The position numbers were made by a program, and so were the translations under genes. Shown piece by piece: positions 8,377 through 17,493 of a stretch of 64,000 nucleotides of DNA. Below the pieces are notes generated by a model. The model was not told the origin of the DNA. It ran no database searches and worked only from the letters and a program-made list of their open reading frames with translations. This DNA is from Levilactobacillus hammesii DSM 16381 (GTDB taxonomy: Bacteria; Bacillota; Bacilli; Lactobacillales; Lactobacillaceae): NCBI RefSeq assembly GCF_001434395.1, contig NZ_AZFS01000046.1:1-64000 (forward strand), read 5' to 3'. The stretch's first letter is position 1, and every line of letters starts with the position of its first letter.

Positions 8377-10332
8377 ATGCCAGCAATTGTGCAACCGGAA
8401 GACCTGTTTGCCTTGCGACCACTGGCACAACCGGTGAGTGATGGCCAGCGGGTGTACTACTTGGAAAGTCAGCTAGACCGGCAACAAAATGCTAGCTTAG
8501 CCACTATTTATAGTGTCAATCTGGCGGATGGCCGTGATAAACGTCAGTGGAGTCCTGATGGGGTTGTGGTGAGCCAATTGGCAATGAGTCCCGATCGGCG
8601 GTACCTGGCGTTCAGTGGACGTGTTAAGACGCACAGTCAGCTGTTCCTGGTTGCTCTGAGCGGCGGTGCCCCCGAACAGATCACCCACGGCGACCGCGAT
8701 GTCAGTAACCCCGTGTGGTCCACGCGGGGGGATGTCCTTTATTTCCAAACGACGGTTGGTGCCGATCAACCCGAAAAGTTTCCCCAAGTCAAGGTTGTGA
8801 CGCGACTACTGTACAAGGCCAATGGGGCGGGCATCTTACCAGAACAGTTGACCTATCAGTGTCTTCGCTACGAGTGTGCCACCCGCGATCAGTCCGTGGT
8901 TCTGGAACAGACAACCGACTTCACAGTCACGGCGGCTAACGCCCAAGGCCTCGTGTATACGCGCGATCGCTTGCCGGCGGATGAACACGACTTCAGCACC
9001 GGTGTCTTTTGGCACGGCTTCGACGGGGGCGACGATGTTCTGTTAAATCAGGACGTGGCACAGGGCGACTTTGGCAAGGGCGTGTTGAGTCCCGATGGGC
9101 GCTACGTGGCGCTGTGGGGGCAGGACAATCACATCATGAACGTGTCTCAGTCCCACGCCTGGGTGGTCGATCGGGACACCACCCGGCTAACGGACGTGAC
9201 CGCACCTCGCGACGTGGAGGTGGGGGACATGCTGGCGGTCGACAGTCAACAGGGCCAATCGGGTCACTGGCTAGCGTGGTTGGATGAGACCACCTTACTG
9301 ACCGTGGAAAATGAACACGGCCGGTTGAACCTCGTGAGTCAATCCTTGACGACGGGGCAAGTGACGCCACTCTTGGCGGGTAACCGGGCTATCACGGACT
9401 TCTCGGTTGTTGACGCGCAGACCATCGTATTTACCGAATCAACGATGACCAGTGTGAGTCGGCTCAAGTCCCTAGATGTCACCACGGGGTTGGAAGTCGA
9501 CCTAGTCAATCCCAATGCCACCTATGAGGCGAAGCACGCTTTGGTGGTCGGGCAACGGTTTACCTTTAAGGGTGCTCAGGGCTGGCCCATCGAGGGTTGG
9601 TACTTTCCACCCGTGGTCGCTAAATCGCAGCATCCCGCGGTACTCTACGTTCACGGGGGCCCGCAGGTGGATTTCGGTTACGGTTTCTATCACGAGTTGC
9701 AGTATCTGGCGGGTGCCGGCTACGGGGTGATTACGATTAATCCGCGAGGCGGCAATAGCTACGGTCAAGACTTTGAGGCCGCTGTGATTGCGCACTATGG
9801 CGAGGGTGACTTTGAGGACCTGATGTTAGGAACCGATGCGGCTGTGAAATTAGATCCGACGATTGACCCGAAGCAACTCTGCGTCACGGGTGGGTCTTAC
9901 GGTGGGTTTATGACCAACTGGATTGAAACCCATACCGACCGATTTGCGGCGGCCGTGACCCAGCGATCGATTGCCAATTGGATTAGTTTTTATGGCACCA
10001 GTGATATTGGCTACTTCTTTACCCCGTGGGAGCTTCAGCAGGATATGCGGGATGTAGCGGCCCTGTGGCGGTTCTCGCCACTGGCATATGTCGCAAACGC
10101 CACAACACCGATTCTGGTGATGCATGGCGAGGACGATTTGCGCTGCCCGACGACCCAGGGTGAGGAGTTTTACGTTGGGCTAAAAGAAGCGGGTGTGGAC
10201 ACGCAACTGGTCTTGTTCCCAGAATCAACCCATGAGTTATCGCGCTCGGGATTGCCTAATTTAAGAATTGAACGGTTAAAACGGATTAATCAGTGGTTCC
10301 AGGATCATCTACCACATGAGGAGGAAGTTTAA
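8377..10332 (+). CDS. S9-family (prolyl oligopeptidase-like) acylaminoacyl/dipeptidyl peptidase
   Basis: A 651-residue cytoplasmic serine peptidase. Residues 1 to about 390 form a WD40-like beta-propeller (repeated SPDGRYVAL-type strands) that limits access. The C-terminal alpha/beta-hydrolase domain carries the nucleophile in TGGSYGGF (Ser about 507), the acid in HGEDD (about 586) and the His in STHEL (about 620). It would trim short peptides delivered by transporters such as DtpT. ATG 8377 is preferred because GTGGGG lies seven bases upstream; GTG 8374 is the alternative. The stop codon abuts the proC ATG, so the two are co-transcribed and translationally coupled, which fits release and recycling of proline-containing peptides (inference). 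Confidence 0.9.
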   Translation: MPAIVQPEDLFALRPLAQPVSDGQRVYYLESQLDRQQNASLATIYSVNLADGRDKRQWSPDGVVVSQLAMSPDRRYLAFSGRVKTHSQLFLVALSGGAPEQITHGDRDVSNPVWSTRGDVLYFQTTVGADQPEKFPQVKVVTRLLYKANGAGILPEQLTYQCLRYECATRDQSVVLEQTTDFTVTAANAQGLVYTRDRLPADEHDFSTGVFWHGFDGGDDVLLNQDVAQGDFGKGVLSPDGRYVALWGQDNHIMNVSQSHAWVVDRDTTRLTDVTAPRDVEVGDMLAVDSQQGQSGHWLAWLDETTLLTVENEHGRLNLVSQSLTTGQVTPLLAGNRAITDFSVVDAQTIVFTESTMTSVSRLKSLDVTTGLEVDLVNPNATYEAKHALVVGQRFTFKGAQGWPIEGWYFPPVVAKSQHPAVLYVHGGPQVDFGYGFYHELQYLAGAGYGVITINPRGGNSYGQDFEAAVIAHYGEGDFEDLMLGTDAAVKLDPTIDPKQLCVTGGSYGGFMTNWIETHTDRFAAAVTQRSIANWISFYGTSDIGYFFTPWELQQDMRDVAALWRFSPLAYVANATTPILVMHGEDDLRCPTTQGEEFYVGLKEAGVDTQLVLFPESTHELSRSGLPNLRIERLKRINQWFQDHLPHEEEV

Positions 10333-11133
10333 ATGAAGATTGGATTTATTGGTGTTGGCGGCATGGCACAAGCCATTATTGGCGGGTTGTTAAACGCCAA
10401 GACGTTTGCACCAGCTGAAATTACGGTACACAGTCACCGTGAGGAAAGTTATCTCCCTTACGCGCAAGCACACGATTTGGTTGCAGCGAATAGCAATCAA
10501 GCGGTCGCTCGGGATAGTGAGCTGGTTGTCCTAGCGGTAACGCCCAACGTTGCGCCAGCCGTCTTAGCGGAGATCAAGGACCAACTGACTCCGGATAAGA
10601 CGCTGTTGTCCATCGTTGCAGGGCTCTCACTGGCCGACATGGCCGGTATTGTGAGCGAAGAGATTCCCACGTTACGGACGCTCCCCAACGTGAATGTTGA
10701 AGTCGGGGCCGGCATGACGGCAGTTGCAGCCAATGCAGCGTTGACGGGTGACCGGCTGACGGCGGCGTTACGGGTGTTCGACACGATTGGGTCGACGACA
10801 ACGCTGGCAGAAGACCAATTTGGTGTATTCAGTGCCTTGGCTGGTAGTTCACCAGCCTACATCGATTTCTTCATCGACAGCCTGAGTCGTGCGGGGGTCA
10901 AACACGGTTTGACCAAGCAACAGGCGACGGCAATCGCCGCGCAGGCCACGCTGGGTTCGGCCAAGATGGTCCTGCAGAGTCACAAGATTCCGTTTGAACT
11001 GATTGACCAGGTTTCGTCACCGGGTGGTAGCACCGTTGCGGGATTATTGGCGATGGAAGAAGCCGGCCTCATGACGGCGGTAGTCAAGGGCATCGATGCC
11101 ACCATCAAACGCGACGCCGGCGAGTCGGACTAG
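10333..11133 (+). CDS. proC: Pyrroline-5-carboxylate reductase
   Basis: A 266-residue enzyme that reduces pyrroline-5-carboxylate to proline with NAD(P)H, the last step of proline synthesis. The N-terminus is a Rossmann fold (MKIGFIGVGGMAQAI), and the ProC signature around QVSSPGGSTVAGL (about 230) is intact. Length is normal. The ATG touches the stop codon of the S9 peptidase gene and has a strong GAGGAGGA ribosome binding site inside that gene. No simple terminator follows; the next sequence is the large repeat element at 11151-11629, whose stem could serve as one. Confidence 0.95.
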   Translation: MKIGFIGVGGMAQAIIGGLLNAKTFAPAEITVHSHREESYLPYAQAHDLVAANSNQAVARDSELVVLAVTPNVAPAVLAEIKDQLTPDKTLLSIVAGLSLADMAGIVSEEIPTLRTLPNVNVEVGAGMTAVAANAALTGDRLTAALRVFDTIGSTTTLAEDQFGVFSALAGSSPAYIDFFIDSLSRAGVKHGLTKQQATAIAAQATLGSAKMVLQSHKIPFELIDQVSSPGGSTVAGLLAMEEAGLMTAVVKGIDATIKRDAGESD

Positions 11134-11150
11134 GCGCCGATAACCTGCCA

Positions 11151-11629
11151 TACTGGCCGCCTTCCGTTCGCCTCCGGCTGCCAGGGATTCCACCTGCTGT
11201 GGGGACCGGAGAAAGCCTCAAAGCGGTCTTTCTCCTCGCCTTGAAGCCACGAAAATCACGTGTCTTCAAGCGCGTCCAGTGAAGTAACCTGGCCAAGGAC
11301 GCCAGCTAACTTCACACTCACGGCTGGCTCCATCCCTGGCCTCCTGCGGCTACAGATAGTCACATGACGACTCATTTGTTTGGACTAAGTGGCAATGAGG
11401 GTGAACTCGCTTTAAGCGTATGCGATAGTTGATGCACCCTCGTAGCCGAGAGTGAAGCCAAATATGGGCTCAGCCGTGGGATGTGCTGAGCGGCGTGAGC
11501 CGGTGAGCACATGGCGCATTTGAAACGTGGGCTGGCGGTTCAAATGCGAGGCAGAAGACCGCACTGTGGCTTCTGCCGTCCGGCCCACAGCGTTCCAGTC
11601 CATATTTGGCGAACGGAAGGCGGCCAGTA
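11151..11629 (-). repeat. Copy A of the large structured intergenic element (sense on minus strand)
   Basis: A 479-base element bounded by perfect 22-base inverted repeats (11151-11172 and 11608-11629). Read on the minus strand it folds into two domains. Domain I is closed by GCCAAATATGG/CCATATTTGGC (11457-11467 with 11600-11610) and holds stems GGCAGAAG/CTTCTGCC, GCATTTGAA/TTCAAATGC and ATGTGCT/AGCACAT. Domain II is closed by CCAGGGAT/ATCCCTGG (11181-11188 with 11332-11339) and holds a 15-base-arm hairpin (11279-11293 with 11301-11315) and the conserved hairpin 11240-11270. A linker hairpin GAGGGTG/CACCCTC joins them. It fills the gap between proC and nagA, against the direction of both. No protein-coding signal fits; the open frame at 11412-11603 is discussed among the rejected items. 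Confidence 0.85.
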
Positions 11630-11682
11630 CATTACTGTATGAACCTAATCGGAATACACGACAATAAAATAACGCGTGCCAG

Positions 11683-11711
11683 TTGATTTTTTGGTCTATA
11701 CCGATTACAAT
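11683..11711 (+). promoter_or_regulatory. nagA promoter with dre-type (NagR) operator
   Basis: TTGATT (11683-11688), a 17-base spacer and TACAAT (11706-11711). The spacer contains TTGGTCTATACCGA (11691-11704), which resembles the dre operator bound by YvoA/NagR regulators of the GntR/HutC family. The gene for such a regulator lies two genes downstream, so repression relieved by glucosamine-6-P or GlcNAc-6-P is likely. Confidence 0.8.
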
Positions 11712-11756
11712 GAAAATGTATGAAATAGTTGTTGTCAGGTGATGAGGAGGAGACTC

Positions 11757-12899
11757 ATGAGTATTGTCTTAAAGCACGCTAAGATTTATACCGGGGATGA
11801 CGTAATCCCCGATGGTTACATCCGTTTTGACCAACAGATTGAAGCAGTCGGTCCAGTTGCTGATTTCCGGCCACTGCCCGCCGATGAGATTCACGTGGTC
11901 ACTGGCCGGACAATTGTGCCCGGTTTTATCGATGTTCATAGCCATGGTGGTTATGGATATGATAGTATGGATGGGGACCCTGATCAGATTGATAAAATGG
12001 TCAATTTGATGGTCCACGAAGGAATTACGTCAATTTTTCCCACCACGATGACGCAGTCAAATGACGCCATCGATCACGCCATGCAGGGAATTGCGGAAGC
12101 TGCTAAGCGCAATCCGGTGATTCAAGGTGTACACTTAGAAGGACCCTTTATTGCGGCCATCTTTAAGGGTGCTCAGCCGGAGAAGTACATTAAGGACCCC
12201 GATGTTTCACTGCTAGACCGGTGGAACAAGTTGTCCGGTGGTCGGGTCAAACTGATCACGTACGCACCCGAAGATCCGGGCTCTAAGGCATTTGAAGCCT
12301 ACTGTTTGGCGAATAAGATCGTCCCATCCGTGGGCCACTCCAATGCCACGCGGGAACAATTACTGGAGAGCCGGGCCACCCACGTCACGCATTTATACAA
12401 TGCGCAACGCGGTTTGCGGCACCGTGAACCGGGTGTTACCGGGCACGCCATGCTGGAAGATAACCTGTACTGTGAATTGATCTGTGATGGGTTCCACATT
12501 GTGCCGGACATGATCAAGTTGGCTTACGAACAAAAAGGGCCACATCGCCTAGAATTAGTGACCGACTCCATGCGTGCCAAGGGGATGCCCGAGGGTGTCA
12601 GTGAACTTGGTGGGCAAAAAGTGATTGTGAAGGATCGGCAAGCGCGGTTGGAAAGTGGCAATTTAGCCGGTTCCGTTCTGCGTTTTGACGAGGCCTTCAG
12701 AAACATCATGGACTTTACCGGTTGTGATATGAATGACGCGGTGCAGATGAGTTCGGTTAACCAAGCCGAGGAATTTAAGCTGACCCAAAAGGGCAAGTTG
12801 GTTCCGGGGCGTGATGCTGACCTGAACCTGTTTACGCGTGACTTACAGCTGGAAACGACCTACAGTTTGGGTCGGAAGTTCAGTCAGGATTCCAAGTAA
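11757..12899 (+). CDS. nagA: N-acetylglucosamine-6-phosphate deacetylase
   Basis: A 380-residue amidohydrolase that deacetylates GlcNAc-6-P to glucosamine-6-P, feeding amino sugars from cell-wall turnover or the medium into glycolysis and wall synthesis. Metal and substrate motifs are visible: DVHSHGG, HLEGPFI, GHSNA, THLYNA, CDGFHI and VTDSM. The start ATG at 11757 has AGGAGG six bases upstream; an in-frame ATG at 11739 lacks one. The GntR regulator follows after 36 bases. The promoter carries the expected operator. Confidence 0.95.
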   Translation: MSIVLKHAKIYTGDDVIPDGYIRFDQQIEAVGPVADFRPLPADEIHVVTGRTIVPGFIDVHSHGGYGYDSMDGDPDQIDKMVNLMVHEGITSIFPTTMTQSNDAIDHAMQGIAEAAKRNPVIQGVHLEGPFIAAIFKGAQPEKYIKDPDVSLLDRWNKLSGGRVKLITYAPEDPGSKAFEAYCLANKIVPSVGHSNATREQLLESRATHVTHLYNAQRGLRHREPGVTGHAMLEDNLYCELICDGFHIVPDMIKLAYEQKGPHRLELVTDSMRAKGMPEGVSELGGQKVIVKDRQARLESGNLAGSVLRFDEAFRNIMDFTGCDMNDAVQMSSVNQAEEFKLTQKGKLVPGRDADLNLFTRDLQLETTYSLGRKFSQDSK

Positions 12900-12935
12900 A
12901 AATTTAGTTGTATTTTCAGAAGGGACGTAGGTGCT

Positions 12936-13637
12936 GTGAGTTCACCGATTTATATTCAAATTCATAATGACATTAAGCGGGCTATTGAGGCTGGTAAATG
13001 GGCGGTTGGCGATCGGATTCCCTCCGAACGGGAGCTGTCTCGAGATTTTGATGTGAGTCGGATGACGCTCCGTCAGGCGATTCAGACCCTGGTTGATGAG
13101 GGGATTCTGGAACGACAGGTCGGGTCAGGAACCTATGTCGCCAATCAAAAAGTTCAAGAAAAGATGTCCGGGGTCACGAGTTTTACGGACCTCATGTTGG
13201 CACAGGGCAAGCAACCCGCCAGCAAGACGATTTCGTACCACGTGATGAGTCCATCCCTCAGTGAGGCTGAAAAGCTGAAATTACGTGAGGATGAACAGGT
13301 CTTACGAATGGAACGGATTCGGTTTGGGGATGATGTGCCCATCTGTTTTGAGGTGGCCACGGTGCCAGAACACCTGGTGGATGGTCTCAGCAAGCAGGAA
13401 GTGACCAGTTCGTTGTACCGGGCATTGGAAGATAAGAAGAACCTTAACCCGGGAAAAGCCCAACAGACGGTTTCGGCCATGTCGGCTTCCGAACGCATCT
13501 CCGAGTTCTTAAATATTAAGCGGGGGGATGCCATCTTACGGTTACGGCAGGTCACCTATCTACAGGATGGGACGCCGTTTGAATACGTGCGGACGCAGTA
13601 TGTCGGCGAACGGTTTGAATTTTATCTTGAAAAATAA
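12936..13637 (+). CDS. nagR: GntR/HutC-family regulator, probably of amino-sugar use
   Basis: A 233-residue repressor. Residues 1-70 are the GntR winged helix (YIQIHNDIKRAIE, DRIPSERELS, SRMTLRQAI, GSGTYVA). Residues about 85-230 are a UTRA effector domain. The GTG start at 12936 lies 10 bases behind GAAGGGA. Position behind nagA and the dre-type operator in the nagA promoter make it the probable NagR/YvoA ortholog; the symbol is by context and similarity. It ends at a clear terminator, so nagA-nagR is a two-gene unit. Confidence 0.88.
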   Translation: MSSPIYIQIHNDIKRAIEAGKWAVGDRIPSERELSRDFDVSRMTLRQAIQTLVDEGILERQVGSGTYVANQKVQEKMSGVTSFTDLMLAQGKQPASKTISYHVMSPSLSEAEKLKLREDEQVLRMERIRFGDDVPICFEVATVPEHLVDGLSKQEVTSSLYRALEDKKNLNPGKAQQTVSAMSASERISEFLNIKRGDAILRLRQVTYLQDGTPFEYVRTQYVGERFEFYLEK

Positions 13638-13642
13638 ACATT

Positions 13643-13673
13643 GGGGAGCTGAACGGTGGTTCGGCTCCTTTTT
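13643..13673 (+). terminator. Terminator of nagA-nagR
   Basis: GGGAGCTGAAC pairs with GTTCGGCTCC around GGTG, followed by five T. Confidence 0.88.
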
Positions 13674-13700
13674 GCAAAGTCTAGAAGGGAGGTTCTGGGA

Positions 13701-14189
13701 ATGAAAATTCGTCCCGCACGGCGTGATGATGATTTTCAGGCGGTGGCCCAGCTCTATGACGACGTGTGGCAGGTTACCTATGCGGGGCTTTTACCCGCGA
13801 CGTTCCTGTCGCAGTTGTCGCCCGCCACTTGGCACCCCGAACGGCGTTGGCAGTTGATGTGGCTGGCCTTTAGTGACACCAATCACTTGGTCGGGACATG
13901 TGCGGCAGGGCCGGCGCGTGCCCCGGACCACGCCGGGTGGGGTGAGATCTACTCGATTTACGTGCGTCCTAGCGCGCAGCACCAAGGCGTCGGTCGTCAG
14001 CTCATGGCGACGGCCCTGGCTAAGCTAGCCCCGTTGCACGCGCCAATCTACTTGGAGGTGCTGGCTACGAATCAGGCGGCTCAGACCTTCTATCGGCAAT
14101 TGGGATTCCAGCAAAAAGGCACCGTCCAGACGCGGACGGTGCCTCAGGGGCAACTTTCAGTTGTGGAGATGGTGTGGCATCAGGACTAG
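13701..14189 (+). CDS. GNAT-family N-acetyltransferase
   Basis: A 162-residue acetyl-CoA-dependent acyltransferase of unknown substrate. The N-terminus IRPARRDDD, the strand IYSIYVRPSAQHQGVG with the pyrophosphate-binding loop QGVGRQLM, and the C-terminal LEVLATNQAAQTFYRQLGF are typical of GNAT enzymes. ATG 13701 has AGGGAGG eight bases upstream. The gene is convergent with the glycosyltransferase gene and the two stop codons abut at 14189/14190. The terminator of the opposing gene lies inside this coding sequence (14113-14143). Confidence 0.88.
   Translation: MKIRPARRDDDFQAVAQLYDDVWQVTYAGLLPATFLSQLSPATWHPERRWQLMWLAFSDTNHLVGTCAAGPARAPDHAGWGEIYSIYVRPSAQHQGVGRQLMATALAKLAPLHAPIYLEVLATNQAAQTFYRQLGFQQKGTVQTRTVPQGQLSVVEMVWHQD
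14113..14143 (-). terminator. Minus-strand terminator embedded in the GNAT coding region
   Basis: GGCACCGTCC and GGACGGTGCC form a perfect 10-base-pair stem around six bases; on the minus strand it is followed by TTTTT. It would end transcription of the TagA-family gene about 50 bases past its stop, inside the convergent gene. Confidence 0.88.
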
Positions 14190-14924
14190 CTAGCGTTGCT
14201 GCTTAGCCTGTTGGCGAACCAGGTGCAGGTAGTGGGGAATCACCGCGATGCGTTTGAGTCGCTTGGGTTCCTTCAAGGTTCGGTAGAGCCACTCGAGATG
14301 GTGCTTTTGCCACCACTGGGGGGCCCGAACGACCGCGCCGGCGAGAACGTCGAAGCTTCCACCGACGCCCATCCACAGACCCTTGGTGGTCTGGCGATGC
14401 TCGGCGATGAAGTTTTCCTGTTTGGGGAATCCCAGCGCGGCAAAGACCATATCGGGTTGTGTCCGCTGGATATCGGCTACGATGGCGCTGTCGTCCTTAA
14501 AGTAACCGTCGTGCAGGCCGGCAATCACGAGGCCGGGATAGTCCTGGGGCAGTTTGTGCTTCAACGCCGCAATGACCTCCGGCTTGGCACCCACGAAGTA
14601 GGCCGAGCGGTGGTGGTCGCTGGCCCATTGTAGAAGGTCAATCAGCGTATCGAAGCCCGTGATGCGTTCGGGCAGGGGCTGCTTGAGAATCTTGGCACCG
14701 TCTAAGATCCCAATGCCATCCGGCGTGACAAAGTCGGCGGCTTGCAGGAGTTGTTGGTAGTCGGGATGGTGGTGCGCGTACATCACGATTTCGGGATTGG
14801 CGGTCACCACGAAGGTATTTTGTTGCGTGAGAATGCGTTGCTGCAAGGTTTCTTGGAATTTAGCGGCGGTCGTCTTGATGAAGGGAATATCGAGGACCGT
14901 CACGGTTGAAAATGAAGGTTGCAT
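14190..14924 (-). CDS. tagA: WecG/TagA/CpsF-family glycosyltransferase
   Basis: A 244-residue peripheral membrane enzyme. Family members add N-acetylmannosamine to undecaprenyl-PP-GlcNAc, the committed step of wall teichoic acid linkage-unit synthesis, or a related sugar. Motifs seen: NPEIVMYAH, TPDGIGI (catalytic Asp region), RITGFD, FVGAKPEV, ALGFPKQE and the C-terminal EWLYRTLKEPKRLKR. ATG 14924 has AAAGGAG upstream; the longer frame to 14948 lacks one. The enzyme is isolated from other teichoic acid genes here. Substrate is by family, not shown. Confidence 0.88.
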   Translation of the reverse strand: MQPSFSTVTVLDIPFIKTTAAKFQETLQQRILTQQNTFVVTANPEIVMYAHHHPDYQQLLQAADFVTPDGIGILDGAKILKQPLPERITGFDTLIDLLQWASDHHRSAYFVGAKPEVIAALKHKLPQDYPGLVIAGLHDGYFKDDSAIVADIQRTQPDMVFAALGFPKQENFIAEHRQTTKGLWMGVGGSFDVLAGAVVRAPQWWQKHHLEWLYRTLKEPKRLKRIAVIPHYLHLVRQQAKQQR

Positions 14925-14985
14925 GGGGTCTCCTTTCGAGATGGTCATGCCAACGAATAAAGCCGGAATGACCGTACCAAATAGT

Positions 14986-15014
14986 ATGACGCTCTGGGCG
15001 TTTCATGCTAAAAT
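14986..15014 (+). promoter_or_regulatory. pncB promoter
   Basis: ATGACG (14986-14991), a 17-base spacer and extended -10 TGCTAAAAT (15006-15014). Confidence 0.6.
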
Positions 15015-15077
15015 AAGTCTATTAGATTAAAATATGTAACAGTCCAGCTTGAAAACTAGCTAAGGGAGTAGCTCATT

Positions 15078-16544
15078 ATGACGAATTTGTATCCTGACGA
15101 CAGTTTAACCCTGCACACGGATGCCTACCAGATTAATATGATTCAGACGTATTATCAACAAGGGATTGCCGACAGACACGCTGTTTTTGAAGTGTTTTTC
15201 CGTGACATGCCGTTCCATAACGGTTATGCCGTGTTTGCTGGTTTGGAGCACATCGTTAATTATATCCAAAATCTGCACTTTTCCCAAGCGGACATTGAAT
15301 ACTTACGAGAAGCTGAAGAATATCCAGAGGATTTCTTAGATTACCTCGCCAATTTTAAATTCAGAGGCTCGATCCGTTCCGCCGTTGAAGGGGAACTGGT
15401 CTACGCCCATGAACCGATCTTACAGGTGGAGGGTCCGCTGGCAGACTGCCAATTAGTGGAAACCGCCATTCTTAATATTGTGAATTATCAAACTTTAATT
15501 GCGACCAAGGCCGCTCGGATTCGTTCCGTGGCCGGGGATGACGCGCTCATGGAATTTGGGACGCGCCGGGCGCAGGAGTTTGACGCTGCTATCTGGGGGA
15601 CCCGGGCCGCTTATATCGGGGGCTTTGATGCCACCTCTAACGTGCGGGCTGGTAAGATTTTTGGGATTCCTATCAGTGGGACCCACGCCCACGCGTTGGT
15701 TCAGACGTATGGCAACGACTACGATGCCTTTAAGGCCTATGCCCAAACGCACCACGACTGTGTTTTCTTAGTAGATACTTACGACACACTACGTAGCGGT
15801 GTGCCGAATGCCATCAAGGTGGCTAAGGAGCTGGGGGATCAGATCAACTTCCAAGGGGTCCGCATTGATTCCGGTGATATGGCGTACCTGTCCAAACGGG
15901 TGCGGCAAAAGTTGGACGAGGCGGGCTTCCCGAACGCTAAGATTTACGCCTCCAACGACCTCGATGAAAAAACCATCCAGAGTCTGAAGATGCAGGACGC
16001 TAAGATTGACGTCTGGGGAATTGGGACTAAACTAATCACGGCCTTTGATCAGCCAGCACTGGGGGCCGTCTACAAGATGGTCGCCATTGCCGATAACGCC
16101 GGCAAGATGAAGGGCACGATTAAGTTGTCCAACAACGCCGAAAAGGTGACGACGCCCGGTAAGAAGCAGGTTTGGCGGATTACCAAGCGCGCCGACGGTA
16201 AGACCGAGGGGGATTATGTCACCCTGGCCGATGAGGACCCTCGCCGTGAAGAGACAATTTTCATGTTCCACCCGAGCTTCACGTACATTAACAAGACGGT
16301 CAATGATTTTAACGCCCGGCCAATCTTACAATCGATCTTCGAATCTGGCGAGTTGGTCTACAAGTTGCCAACACTCTCGGCCATTCGGGATCGGTGTCGC
16401 GGGGCCTTGGCTAATCTCTGGCCGGAATACAAGCGGGACTTGAATCCGCAGAAGTATCCGGTTGACCTTTCCCAAGATTGCTGGGATCACAAGATGGCCA
16501 TTATCAAGAAGATTCATACTTACGTTCAAAAAATGCCCGAATAA
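15078..16544 (+). CDS. pncB: Nicotinate phosphoribosyltransferase
   Basis: A 488-residue enzyme that joins nicotinate and PRPP to nicotinate mononucleotide, the entry step of niacin salvage (Preiss-Handler route). Lactobacilli usually cannot make NAD de novo and need this. Conserved blocks: LHTDAYQINM, FEVFFRDMPF, EFGTRRAQ, GTHAHALVQ and RIDSGDMAYLSK. ATG 15078 lies 10 bases behind AAGGGAG. nadE follows 114 bases later on the same strand with no terminator between, so they form one pathway unit. Confidence 0.95.
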   Translation: MTNLYPDDSLTLHTDAYQINMIQTYYQQGIADRHAVFEVFFRDMPFHNGYAVFAGLEHIVNYIQNLHFSQADIEYLREAEEYPEDFLDYLANFKFRGSIRSAVEGELVYAHEPILQVEGPLADCQLVETAILNIVNYQTLIATKAARIRSVAGDDALMEFGTRRAQEFDAAIWGTRAAYIGGFDATSNVRAGKIFGIPISGTHAHALVQTYGNDYDAFKAYAQTHHDCVFLVDTYDTLRSGVPNAIKVAKELGDQINFQGVRIDSGDMAYLSKRVRQKLDEAGFPNAKIYASNDLDEKTIQSLKMQDAKIDVWGIGTKLITAFDQPALGAVYKMVAIADNAGKMKGTIKLSNNAEKVTTPGKKQVWRITKRADGKTEGDYVTLADEDPRREETIFMFHPSFTYINKTVNDFNARPILQSIFESGELVYKLPTLSAIRDRCRGALANLWPEYKRDLNPQKYPVDLSQDCWDHKMAIIKKIHTYVQKMPE

Positions 16545-16658
16545 CGACGAGCACGTCACGCGTGGCACGGGCTGGCATCGGCACTTCCATTCAAAATGGC
16601 GGGCGATGTACAGTCAAACGGTGCGACCGCGACTTAAATCTATTAGGGGGCAAGCAAC

Positions 16659-17489
16659 ATGCGCGCAATGCAAAAAGAAATTATCGCGGCCTTGAAGGTC
16701 CAACCTACAATCGATCCGGCCAAAGAAATTCGCCGGAGTGTCGACTTTTTAAAGGCTTATCTGAAACACTATGATTTTTTGAAGACGTTGGTTCTGGGCA
16801 TCTCTGGGGGACAGGACTCCACTTTAGCCGGAATTCTGTGCGAACAGGCGGTCACGGAGTTGCGTCAGGAGACCAATGACAGTGCCTACCGGTTTATCGC
16901 GGTCCGGTTGCCCTATGGCGAACAGGCCGACGAGGATGACGCCATGATGGCGATTGACGTTATGGGTGCCGATGAAACCCAACAGGTGAACATCAAGGCT
17001 GCCGCTGATGCGATGGAAGCCGCCGTTAGTGCTAATGACGACACGGTCAGTGATTTCAATAAGGGCAATATCAAGGCCCGGCAACGGATGATCGCCCAGT
17101 ATGCGATTGCTGGCGCACGGTCCGGGGCTGTTGTGGGAACTGACCACGCCGCGGAGGCCGTCACTGGATTCTACACGAAATTCGGGGATGGTGCCGCCGA
17201 TATTTGCCCACTATGGCGGTTAGACAAGCGTCAGGGGGCCGCCATGCTGGCCTACCTGGGGGCACCTGAGCATCTGTACAAGAAGGTTCCCACGGCCGAT
17301 CTGGAAGATGATCGCCCAGCGTTGCCTGATGAGGCGGCGTTAGGGGTCCGTTATGAAGATATTGATGACTACCTCGAGGGTCGCGAAGTCAGTGACCAGG
17401 CCGCAGAAAAGATTGAAAACTGGTACCGTAAGACCGCGCACAAGCGGCATTTACCGGTAAATATTTACGATACATTTTGGAAAGACTAG
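16659..17489 (+). CDS. nadE: Ammonia-dependent NAD synthetase
   Basis: A 276-residue enzyme that amidates deamido-NAD to NAD with ATP and ammonia, completing the salvage route begun by pncB. The ATP-pyrophosphatase P-loop ISGGQDST is at residues 48-55. Later blocks [28 protein letters not shown] and PLWRLDKRQ fit the family. It has no glutaminase domain, so free ammonia is the nitrogen donor. ATG 16659 follows TAGGGGG. A small gene follows four bases after the stop. Confidence 0.96.
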   Translation: MRAMQKEIIAALKVQPTIDPAKEIRRSVDFLKAYLKHYDFLKTLVLGISGGQDSTLAGILCEQAVTELRQETNDSAYRFIAVRLPYGEQADEDDAMMAIDVMGADETQQVNIKAAADAMEAAVSANDDTVSDFNKGNIKARQRMIAQYAIAGARSGAVVGTDHAAEAVTGFYTKFGDGAADICPLWRLDKRQGAAMLAYLGAPEHLYKKVPTADLEDDRPALPDEAALGVRYEDIDDYLEGREVSDQAAEKIENWYRKTAHKRHLPVNIYDTFWKD

Positions 17490-17493
17490 GTGA

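Noticed and set aside
11149-11631. TA dinucleotides next to the CTGGCCGCC ends of copy A as a mariner-type target duplication
   Set aside because: Copies B and D are not flanked by TA at both ends, so this is not a consistent insertion signature.
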